A DNA stretch of 64,000 bases from Amphritea opalescens (GTDB lineage Bacteria; Pseudomonadota; Gammaproteobacteria; Pseudomonadales; Balneatricaceae). How positions within the stretch are numbered: the stretch's first letter is position 1; each line of letters starts with the position of its first letter. Location: contig NZ_RQXW01000002.1 in the NCBI RefSeq assembly GCF_003957515.1, forward strand, positions 62,001 through 126,000, given 5' to 3'. Under the pieces are notes generated by a model, which saw nothing but the letters and a program-made list of their open reading frames with translations, was not told the origin of the DNA and ran no database searches. Position numbers and translations under genes: made by a program. Shown in pieces: positions 19,401 to 25,507 of this stretch.

Positions 19401-19551
19401 CACGGATTTCCGGATAGATAATATGGGGTAATAGATCGACCGATAGACGATTAAGGGCAAAAGAGCCGATGACGATCACTGACAGCGCCAGCATGATCAC
19501 CCCGACGGGGTGACGGATAGACCAGTTGGCTAGCCCTTTGGAGTGTCTCAT
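16465..19551 (-). CDS. RND efflux pump inner-membrane permease (HAE1/AcrB-like)
   Basis: The 1028-residue protein has the duplicated RND plan: TM1 near residues 12-32, a large periplasmic loop, TMs 2-6 near 335-500, a second loop and TMs 8-12 near 850-1020. The proton-relay region of TM4 reads GIGMLVDNTIVMLENISRH near 395, giving one Asp followed by Asn, as in a branch of HAE1-type pumps. It exchanges protons for drugs, detergents or similar compounds in a tripartite complex. The partner adaptor gene lies 9 bases upstream in the same operon. No outer-membrane factor is in the window, so a TolC-like protein elsewhere must serve. Confidence 0.94.
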   Translation of the reverse strand: MRHSKGLANWSIRHPVGVIMLALSVIVIGSFALNRLSVDLLPHIIYPEIRVRVLDSGVPPTVMEDRVTRKLEEQLAITEDAIHVQSTTTQGTTTVDLAFEYGKDIDVALRDASTRLDRARRTLPDSIDSPVIYKLDPSQIPVMEFVISSQIRDSAALRQWSDDVIAKWLLNLPGVAAAEVGGGVVREVHIIPDQQRMAAYDISYNTLSNAVTQGNGDQAAGRITMPGNELNSRISGRLISLEQLRQLPVARRGDTTLTLADLANVSFSTEDERILIRADGIPGIKLSIQKQPAANTTYVADQVKERLAWLKQQQIIPDDISVTQVSDQSIYVKQSLNNATTAAISGALLAMAVVYLFLGNLRHTLIIGSAIPIAIMFTCVLMGLGGLTLNIMTLGGLALGIGMLVDNTIVMLENISRHQQNHEHPLAAANNAATEVNSAIIASTSTNLCAILPFLFIGGLTGLLFQELIITISAAIFASMVIALTLVPALAAATKPSRSGGVRHLTDRAIKGLQRIYTAILKRFLRYRLLTLLAFILALIVSLPVFTSGKQIFLPALDDGRITIRITADTGISLTEMDARVTQLETLFSQQPETDTVFTLVGGSVFGRSQREQSNRSTVIVQLKSVAERELSSHQWIEKLQRQIASLQLAGFTVRMTQRGIRGIRTNSGSEDISLRLQGPDNKTLIRLADELTDQLKALPQLRNLSHSAEDRLNELSISLDRVRANQLGIDLADLIEATQIALQGKVISEFITEDHAYDIRLRLAEQHFNTPESIETLLLFPGTGSSPPVHLSDVASIQLIESPASIQRDNQMRIVEVSASLAPNITLGEALSAINTLRDKVVLPEGYSVYDGGSEKVLAEQNKLTTMLLGLALFLVFVVMAIQYESLRNPLIIIFGVPFAAIGVAAGLWLTGIPLSMPVWLGVIMLTGIVVNNAILLVEYVEIARDKGSSISEAILEAARLRLRPIIMTTLSTVAGMLPLALGWGDGAEMLQPLAITVIWGLSFSMLVSLVLIPVTYHLVNHRSSKA

Positions 19552-19560
19552 GGGTTAGCC

Positions 19561-20616
19561 TCAGTCCGTTGTCCGGTTAACGATAGTCACCGACATCCCC
19601 GGTTTAAGATTGGTGAATCCTCGGGTGATCACCTGTTCGCCAGGCTTGAGGCCCGCCAGCACTTCGATCTGCTCACCGGTTTTGATACCGGTTTCTAATG
19701 GCCGTATCTGTACTTTATTATCGCTGTCGGTGACGTAAACATAGCTGCCATTGGCGGACTGGCGCAGACTGCCGAAGGGTAATAACAACACTTGTTGGCG
19801 AGCGATTTTAAATTTCACGCGGGCAAACTGACCCGGCCGAGCACCCTGGGGCGCGGGGTTGAGGCTGATCTCAAGGGTGCCGCTGCGGGTGGCCGGATCG
19901 ATAGTGGGGTAGATTCGGCTAACGGTGCCTGAGACGGCAAAGGGTTTTAATTGCTGGCTGCTCTGTAACGCATCGATCTGAATATCGACCGGCATACCGA
20001 TCGACAGCTGATTGATCAGTAATTCAGAGACATCGACTTTAAGCCGCAGGCGACTGACATCGGCAAGGGTTAATAGATGGGCAGATTGTTCGGCCAGATT
20101 ACCCGGCTCGGTATGGCGGGCGGTAACAACAGCGTCAATGGGGGAGCGGATACGGGTATAGCCGAGCCGTGTAGCGATGACCTTTTCATCGGCTTGAGCG
20201 ACGGCGAGGTCGGTTTCTCGGCTAGTGAGTTCTGAACGGGCAGTGAGGTTGCGTTTAATCAGGTTTTTGAGCCGTTCTAATTCGGTTTCGGCCTGTTGTC
20301 GTACGGCTCTGGCCCGCTGCAACTGGGCGTTGAGTAGTTGATCATCTAATCTGACGAGCAGCTCATCCCGTTTTACCCGATCGCCTTCGCGGGGCAGAAT
20401 CTGTTTGACGATCCCCTCTTCCTGAGTATAGATATTGATGGTTTGAAAGGCTTCGAGGGTGCCGGTGCGAATCCGCTCTAGTTCAATATCGGCGGGGGCT
20501 GCCTGCATGACCTCAACCAAGTGTGGCTTGGCTTGACGCGCTTTCGCGTTAGGCTGCTGTTCGCACCCAGAGAGTAAGAGGGCTGTGCATAACAGGGTAA
20601 CAATTTTGCCGGACAT
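19561..20616 (-). CDS. RND efflux periplasmic adaptor (membrane fusion protein), lipoprotein
   Basis: The 351-residue protein has a lipoprotein signal (LLCTALLLSGCEQQ) that would anchor Cys18 to the inner membrane. It then has the adaptor layout: a lipoyl half-motif (EGIVKQILPREGDRVKRDELLVRLDD near 88-115), a coiled-coil hairpin (115-160), the second lipoyl half (TRIRSPIDAVVTARHTEPGN), a beta-barrel and a membrane-proximal domain ending in GFTNLKPGMSV. It links the RND permease encoded just downstream to an outer-membrane channel. The start at 20616 lacks a strong ribosome site, but the signal sequence begins there. Confidence 0.93.
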   Translation of the reverse strand: MSGKIVTLLCTALLLSGCEQQPNAKARQAKPHLVEVMQAAPADIELERIRTGTLEAFQTINIYTQEEGIVKQILPREGDRVKRDELLVRLDDQLLNAQLQRARAVRQQAETELERLKNLIKRNLTARSELTSRETDLAVAQADEKVIATRLGYTRIRSPIDAVVTARHTEPGNLAEQSAHLLTLADVSRLRLKVDVSELLINQLSIGMPVDIQIDALQSSQQLKPFAVSGTVSRIYPTIDPATRSGTLEISLNPAPQGARPGQFARVKFKIARQQVLLLPFGSLRQSANGSYVYVTDSDNKVQIRPLETGIKTGEQIEVLAGLKPGEQVITRGFTNLKPGMSVTIVNRTTD

Positions 20617-20713
20617 AGAGCGCCGCTGCCTCTGTGAATGATGAATAATATCTATACCACAGATGGATGAAATGTCGACAGCGGTTTCGGTTAAAACTGA
20701 TACATAGATTGTG

Positions 20714-21136
20714 CTACAGGTTTAACGCTTTTTTGAATGTGTCGAGGAGCAGATCGAAAACGCCCGGTTTTACTTTTTTATGGTATTCCAGCCGTAACTG
20801 GTCCACTTCTTTTAATTGGCTCTGTAGTTGCGGCAGGTTAGCTGCTGTCGCGGGGGGGAGGCTGCTGACGAGGGTCTGTACCTTATTCAAACCTTCCAGA
20901 GAGAGGTCTTTTCGTTCGGGTGAAAATTTATAGCTCCGTGCAGTGTCCAGCTCGGTTAAAAATTCGGCAATCTTGTCATTAAAAACGGCGGGGTCGCGGG
21001 CATCCATCGCCTGCTTATAGTGGAGGCGCATCTCTTTCATGGTGGGCTTGAGTGCCCCGGCTGTGGCGGAATTGATTAAGAGAAGGCTGAGTAACAGGGT
21101 TAAGATAGGTGCTTTACCGAACATTTTGAATAACAT
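20714..21136 (-). CDS. Cytochrome b562-like periplasmic protein
   Basis: The 140-residue precursor has a signal peptide (LLSLLLINSATAGA) and a four-helix-bundle pattern. An early Met cluster (PTMKEMRLHYKQAM) and a late His in VDQLRLEYHKKVKPG match the axial ligand positions of cytochrome b562 (Met7 and His102 in E. coli), so it may bind b-heme non-covalently. Identity to CybC is low, so heme binding is a prediction. The ATG at 21136 has GGAAG upstream. It starts one base after the TAA of the zinc-ribbon gene, so the two are probably translated together. Confidence 0.75.
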   Translation of the reverse strand: MLFKMFGKAPILTLLLSLLLINSATAGALKPTMKEMRLHYKQAMDARDPAVFNDKIAEFLTELDTARSYKFSPERKDLSLEGLNKVQTLVSSLPPATAANLPQLQSQLKEVDQLRLEYHKKVKPGVFDLLLDTFKKALNL

Positions 21137-21137
21137 A

Positions 21138-21389
21138 TTAGCTTCCACAATCTTGGTGACAACCCGCACACTCCGTACAGGGTTGCGGTTTAGATTTTTG
21201 TCGAGGGGTATGACTAATCATATCCGCGGTGTTGAGTAATTTGGTGACGGCTGCATTTAAGGGTATCGTGCCACTATTGAAACCGCCGATATCGCAGAGA
21301 TCGGCCCAACTGGAAATTTTAAGCGTCATTGGGTGACGCACCTCATAAATATCGCCAGTTGTTTCGCAGCGGTAGTCATAAGTCGGCAT
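21138..21389 (-). CDS. FmdB-like small zinc-ribbon protein
   Basis: The 83-residue protein starts with MPTYDYRCETTGDIYEV, the opening of FmdB/CxxC-type regulatory zinc ribbons. It lacks the usual second CxxC knuckle in the standard place and instead has CTECAGCHQDC at the C-terminus. It may bind metal; its role is unknown. The stop codon sits one base before the start of the cytochrome b562-like gene, a tight coupling that suggests a shared function or simple compaction. Confidence 0.72.
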   Translation of the reverse strand: MPTYDYRCETTGDIYEVRHPMTLKISSWADLCDIGGFNSGTIPLNAAVTKLLNTADMISHTPRQKSKPQPCTECAGCHQDCGS

Positions 21390-21528
21390 AATCTCTGTCC
21401 TTGTATTCTGCAGTCTTGTCAGAGCAGAACCTTAACATGGATTTCAGATGCTGAGTTAATCAATCTAGCGGCTGTCGGCATATCCCGGTTTATACTGGAG
21501 CCAAGGTTTTAATCTGTCGGAGAGACGA

Positions 21529-21873
21529 ATGAATGAACCAACCTGTTTGAAAGAACGTCACTGTCTTCCCTATAAAGGGATGGTGGCGTTGAGCCGAATG
21601 GAAGCGGAGCAACGGTTAATAACGCTGGCGTCTGGCTGGCAGATCGATGCGGCGGCTAAGCATATTGAAAAAACATTTAAATTTAACGATTTTCACCAGA
21701 CGATGGCGTTTGTGAATGCGTTGGCGGAGATCGCTCATAAAGAGGATCATCATCCAGATTTTGACGTGAGTTACGGGCATTGTCGGGTGCGTTACAGCAC
21801 TCACGTGTTTGATGGGCTATCGGTCAATGATTTTATCTGTGCGGCATTGATTGATGCCATCGCTGCTAAATAG
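21529..21873 (+). CDS. phhB: 4a-hydroxytetrahydrobiopterin dehydratase (PCD/DCoH family)
   Basis: The 114-residue cytosolic protein has the family motif: FKFNDFHQTMAFVNALAEIAHKEDHHPDFDVSYG near residues 47-80, including the HKEDHHPD active-site histidines. It dehydrates the 4a-carbinolamine formed by pterin-dependent hydroxylases such as phenylalanine hydroxylase, or helps in a related pterin pathway. The start at 21529 follows GGAGAG. No phhA is nearby; the gene stands alone between the zinc-ribbon gene and the lipoprotein. Family firm. Confidence 0.93.
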   Translation: MNEPTCLKERHCLPYKGMVALSRMEAEQRLITLASGWQIDAAAKHIEKTFKFNDFHQTMAFVNALAEIAHKEDHHPDFDVSYGHCRVRYSTHVFDGLSVNDFICAALIDAIAAK

Positions 21874-21955
21874 CCCCGTGCAGCTTCTCTGTTCGGCTTG
21901 TATTCAGCGACTGTTGGGCATCATATCGTTTCGATTAATATAGGGAAATACACGC

Positions 21956-22576
21956 ATGAGAACGCGATCACTTATCGTCCTGCTAAGCCTAGGCTTGGCA
22001 GGCTGTGCCACACTCGACCGAGAAGAGTGTTTGTCGGCTGATTGGCAGTTGATAGGTTTTAATGATGGTGTGGTGGGGCGTGCGACGGAGCGTCTGGAGC
22101 AACATCGGGAAGCTTGTTCAGAATATGGTGTTGTACCGCAGATAGATGAGTATCTTCAGGGGTATGATCAGGGCGTTATACGCTATTGCACCGCGACGAA
22201 TGGTTATCGGGAAGCTCGCGCAGGAAATCGATTTAATATGGCGTGTGATGGCGATCTTCGCGAAGCGTTTGCCTATGGCTTTGAGCTAGGCACCCAGGCT
22301 TATCGACAGGTCGAACGGCTGGACGATGCGGAAGAGGAATTAAGTTCGCTGCAATCGTCGCAGCACGATGATAGACGAAACCTAGAGCATAAGCGTGAAC
22401 AGATCGTGGCTGAAGGGGTGTCGTCCAAGAGACGATCGCGACTGCTCCATGAGATACATGAATTAGAGTCGACTATTCGATCGCGTAGTTTTCATATTAG
22501 ACGGCAACAGCAGGCGGTGGATAGAGAGTCGCGTTATCTGAATGTGTTGGAAACCGATCTACGCTCGCAGTTGTGA
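21956..22576 (+). CDS. DUF2799 lipoprotein
   Basis: The 206-residue protein has a lipoprotein signal with a clear lipobox (LGLAGCATL, Cys17). It then has DUF2799 features: ECLSADWQLIGFNDGVVGRA near 25, YLQGYDQGVIRYC near 73, and FAYGFELGTQAYRQV near 110. A charged, probably coiled-coil tail follows from about 118. Such proteins are small envelope lipoproteins of unknown function in gammaproteobacteria. It is monocistronic as far as can be seen. The family is recognisable, the function unknown. Confidence 0.85.
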   Translation: MRTRSLIVLLSLGLAGCATLDREECLSADWQLIGFNDGVVGRATERLEQHREACSEYGVVPQIDEYLQGYDQGVIRYCTATNGYREARAGNRFNMACDGDLREAFAYGFELGTQAYRQVERLDDAEEELSSLQSSQHDDRRNLEHKREQIVAEGVSSKRRSRLLHEIHELESTIRSRSFHIRRQQQAVDRESRYLNVLETDLRSQL

Positions 22577-22598
22577 GCTAAATGCAGGAAATACAGGT

Positions 22599-22628
22599 AA
22601 AAAAAAGCCCTGCGATATAAAGCAGGGC
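22599..22628 (-). terminator. Rho-independent terminator of the Spy/CpxP-like gene
   Basis: On the minus strand a 7-bp GC-rich stem (GCCCTGC/GCAGGGC) with an 8-base loop is followed by eight U residues, about 118 bases after the Spy/CpxP-like stop. Confidence 0.85.
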
Positions 22629-22745
22629 AAATAACCTTTATTACAAGGTGGTGGTGAATATATGACGAGGTCATATAGGAGGAAGCTACCGAAAGGGTCG
22701 ACTGGAGCCTGATTCAGCCGACCCATTTGACGGGGTTAATCAATA

Positions 22746-23252
22746 TTAATCGTCGTGGCTGTGTTTTTTACCACCGTGACGAGGTTTGTCTGGACGCATT
22801 TCTGAGAATTTTTCCTGTTGTTCAGGTGTGAGAATCGCGAACATATCTTTTTTCTGCTGGGCCCGCATCTGTATCATCTCAGCTGTATTTTCCTGTGCTT
22901 GAGTGACTAGGCCTGCAACCTGTTCATCATAATCCGCCGCGTTAACATCAAGGTTTCTTAGCGCAGCATGCATCTCTTTGATCTGACCGCGCTGTTCTCT
23001 CATCTGCTCGTGACGATCTTTGAAGAGTGTTTTCATCTGGGCTTCTTGCTCTTCGCTCAGACCCAACTTCTCGGCCATGGCGTGTAGCCGTTTGCCCGCA
23101 TGCTTACCATCTTCCATCTGTGCATGTTTACCTTGACGGCCTTCTTCTCGGTCGCCGCAACGATCTTTATCGTGAGCGGAAGCGATACCTGCAGTCAGTG
23201 CACCAGCACCAATAATCGCAGCGGTAATACCTATAATGATTTGTTTACGCAT
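22746..23252 (-). CDS. Spy/CpxP family periplasmic stress protein
   Basis: The 168-residue precursor has a signal peptide (IIGAGALTAGIASA, cleaved near residue 25). The mature protein is highly charged and helical, with the two LTxxQ-type motifs of the family, LSEEQEAQMKTLF near 72 and LTPEQQEKF near 143, and a His-rich tail (GGKKHSHDD) that might bind metal. CpxP inhibits the sensor CpxA and Spy is a chaperone; this protein is probably the CpxP of the divergent two-component system. The ATG at 23252 has GGAG eight bases upstream; an open frame extends to 23306 without support. Three GTAAA boxes lie in the shared promoter region. Confidence 0.88.
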   Translation of the reverse strand: MRKQIIIGITAAIIGAGALTAGIASAHDKDRCGDREEGRQGKHAQMEDGKHAGKRLHAMAEKLGLSEEQEAQMKTLFKDRHEQMREQRGQIKEMHAALRNLDVNAADYDEQVAGLVTQAQENTAEMIQMRAQQKKDMFAILTPEQQEKFSEMRPDKPRHGGKKHSHDD

Positions 23253-23322
23253 GGTCGTTCTCCGAAAGCATTGTTTGTTTGTTTTGATGGATGCAGTATG
23301 TATCACTCCCCTGCTAAGTTGG

Positions 23323-23348
23323 GTAAAGGCGATGTAAAGTTTGGTAAA
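23323..23348. promoter_or_regulatory. CpxR-type binding region, three GTAAA boxes
   Basis: GTAAA occurs at 23323, 23334 and 23344, spaced 11 and 10 bases, so all face the same side of the helix. The known CpxR site is two GTAAA boxes about five bases apart. The boxes lie in the divergent gap between the Spy/CpxP-like gene and cpxR, fitting autoregulation of the system. Confidence 0.8.
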
Positions 23349-23418
23349 GGGTGTTTTAGACAGGTGTAATTACCCCGTGGCTTGATTACTCTGACACTAT
23401 TGGGAAAGAGAGCTATTT

Positions 23419-24120
23419 ATGAGTGATAACGTGAAATTACTATTAGTCGATGATGATCAGGAACTTTGTGAACTGATGGGGCAGTACCTTCAGTCAGAAG
23501 GCTTCGAGGTCAGTTTTGCTCACAGTGCTGAGCAGGCATTACCGCTATTACAGCGGGATGGTGCCTATGATCTACTGATCTTCGACATTATGATGCCTGG
23601 CCAGACAGGGCTTGAGCTATTGCAGCAGGTTCGTCCACGGGTGAAAACCCCTGTGATTATGCTGACCGGCCGAGGAGATGATATCGATCGGATTATCGGT
23701 TTAGAGATGGGCGCCGATGATTATCTCGGTAAGCCCTGTAACCCCCGTGAGCTGGTGGCCCGTATTCGGGCGGTATTACGTCGTAGTGGACAGCCCGCCG
23801 TCACGGAAGAAACCGCAGCGGTCTTGCGTCTACATAATATTGAACTGGATCCCGGTAAGCGGCGGGTACAAGTGGCGGGCAATGAGATCGAGATGACCAG
23901 TGCGGAATTTAATGTATTGGCCGAATTGATGCAGGCGGTTGGTTCTATTGTGAGTAAAGATGAACTGACCGAGAAGGTGCTACACCGTAAATTGACGGCC
24001 TATGATCGAGCAATTGATGTTCATGTGAGTCGAGTACGGCAAAAGCTGGCAGCGGCAATGCCGGGCAGTGAGTTGATCAAAACCGTTCGTGGTGCCGGTT
24101 ATATGCTGGTAAGTGAGTAA
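23419..24120 (+). CDS. cpxR: OmpR-family response regulator, CpxR-like
   Basis: The 233-residue protein has a receiver domain (1-120) with the acidic pocket LLLVDDDQEL, the phosphorylated Asp in LLIFDIMMPGQTG near 54, the Thr of MLTGRGDD near 82 and the Lys in YLGKPCNPREL near 103. A winged-helix DNA-binding domain follows (135-233; EMTSAEFNVLAELM, RAIDVHVSRVRQKL). It follows the CpxR type, sits next to a matching kinase and diverges from a CpxP-like gene, with GTAAA boxes between. It responds to envelope stress. The ATG at 23419 has GAAAGAGAG upstream. Confidence 0.92.
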   Translation: MSDNVKLLLVDDDQELCELMGQYLQSEGFEVSFAHSAEQALPLLQRDGAYDLLIFDIMMPGQTGLELLQQVRPRVKTPVIMLTGRGDDIDRIIGLEMGADDYLGKPCNPRELVARIRAVLRRSGQPAVTEETAAVLRLHNIELDPGKRRVQVAGNEIEMTSAEFNVLAELMQAVGSIVSKDELTEKVLHRKLTAYDRAIDVHVSRVRQKLAAAMPGSELIKTVRGAGYMLVSE

Positions 24121-24156
24121 TGCATGATATCGCGTCAAGCGAAGCAAGGTAGGTAG

Positions 24157-25464
24157 ATGGTAATTCGCTGGTATAAACGACTTTTTCTGAAAATATTCGT
24201 CACCGTTTGGCTAACCAGTTTTCTGGTTATCGCGTTAACGGCGTTCGTGGTTGGCCACCTGTCAGAGACAGAACGGGACCGCGATGTTCAGAGTGCTCGG
24301 GCGTTAGGTCAGGCGGAGCTGCTGATTGATCGCTATGAGCGTAATGGTCGGTTTCCATCAAAAAAAGAGTGGCGGCGTGATCATGATGATAAACACCATA
24401 CCGATAAACGTTTATCTCGAGACCGTATACAGATTAAGGATCTGCAGACAGGCGTGGTTATCTTTGGCCGAGATGATAAGAAAAAGATGCGTAGCCCTAT
24501 GGTGATGGAGCTGATATCGGATAATGGCCGTCAATATCGGGTGCTAGTGGAAACCCATATACCGCCGCCGCTGAAGGATAAGCTGTTTGGCTTCTTTCTT
24601 TCGGTACAGGTGGGTTTGTTAATGGTGGTGGCGGGGATTGCCGCCTTGCTGATCAGTTTGATGGTCGTGCGGCCCGTTAACCGCTTACGCCAGTATACCC
24701 GGGATCTTTACAACGGTGATCTCAGCGCCCGAACGGATGATGGTTTAAGTCGTCGAGGGGATGAGATCGGTGAGTTAAGCCGTGAATTTAATCAGATGGC
24801 GGAATATGTCGAGCAAACGCTGCAGTCCAATACCCACCTATTACAGGATGTCTCCCATGAGTTGAGGGCGCCATTAGCGCGATTGCAGATGGCAGCGGGC
24901 CTCGCCGGGCAGAAGATGTCAGGCGCCGATCAGCAATATATTGATCGGATTAATCAGGAGTGTGACCGTATCAATCGGCTAATCGATGAGATTCTCCGCT
25001 TATCTCGCTTAGAGCAGATGGAGGTTTCAGATCAGCCCTTTGAGTTGGCTAGCGTTATTGGTACGCTGGTAGAGGACTATCGCTTCAGTGCGCCGCATCA
25101 CCCGATTCAGTGGAACCCCGTGAATTATCGGATAAAGGGTAACCCTGCGCTGCTTGAGCGAGCGCTGAGTAATATTCTGGGGAATGCGGTGAAACATACA
25201 CCGGCGGGTACCGAAATCAGCATTGCAGCGGAGCTCACGGCGGATAAAGTGTTAATCCGAGTGACAGATACCGGCCAAGGTTTGAATGCTGAGCAGTTAG
25301 CGAAAATGTTCAAACCTTTTGTCCGGTTTACGGGGCAGCAGAACGGTTATGGTCTGGGTTTGAGTATTGCTCAGCGAGCGGTACAGCTGCTCGGTGGCAG
25401 TTTATCGGCGAGTAGTCAGCCGGGTGAGGGGCTGGTGTTATTACTCAGCTTTCCGAAGGTATAA
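24157..25464 (+). CDS. cpxA: Sensor histidine kinase, CpxA-like
   Basis: The 435-residue protein has two membrane segments (about 10-35 and 145-170) around a charged periplasmic domain with the Lys/Asp/His-rich WRRDHDDKHHTDKR near 70. It then has HAMP (170-222), HisKA with the phosphorylated His in QDVSHELRAPLARLQ near 230, and the ATPase domain with ILGNAVKHTP (N box, near 343), DTGQGL and GYGLGLSIAQRAV. It should phosphorylate the CpxR-like regulator encoded 36 bases upstream. The periplasmic domain is the likely docking site for the CpxP-like protein. The ATG at 24157 follows AAGGTAGGTAG. Confidence 0.92.
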   Translation: MVIRWYKRLFLKIFVTVWLTSFLVIALTAFVVGHLSETERDRDVQSARALGQAELLIDRYERNGRFPSKKEWRRDHDDKHHTDKRLSRDRIQIKDLQTGVVIFGRDDKKKMRSPMVMELISDNGRQYRVLVETHIPPPLKDKLFGFFLSVQVGLLMVVAGIAALLISLMVVRPVNRLRQYTRDLYNGDLSARTDDGLSRRGDEIGELSREFNQMAEYVEQTLQSNTHLLQDVSHELRAPLARLQMAAGLAGQKMSGADQQYIDRINQECDRINRLIDEILRLSRLEQMEVSDQPFELASVIGTLVEDYRFSAPHHPIQWNPVNYRIKGNPALLERALSNILGNAVKHTPAGTEISIAAELTADKVLIRVTDTGQGLNAEQLAKMFKPFVRFTGQQNGYGLGLSIAQRAVQLLGGSLSASSQPGEGLVLLLSFPKV

Positions 25465-25507
25465 CGTCGTTAAGGTTTAGCTTGGTGATGGCGCTAGCGA
25501 TGGCCCT

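Noticed and set aside
23027..23369. Plus-strand frames across the Spy/CpxP-like gene and promoter
   Set aside because: They run antisense to a gene with signal peptide and LTxxQ motifs, and over the CpxR boxes.
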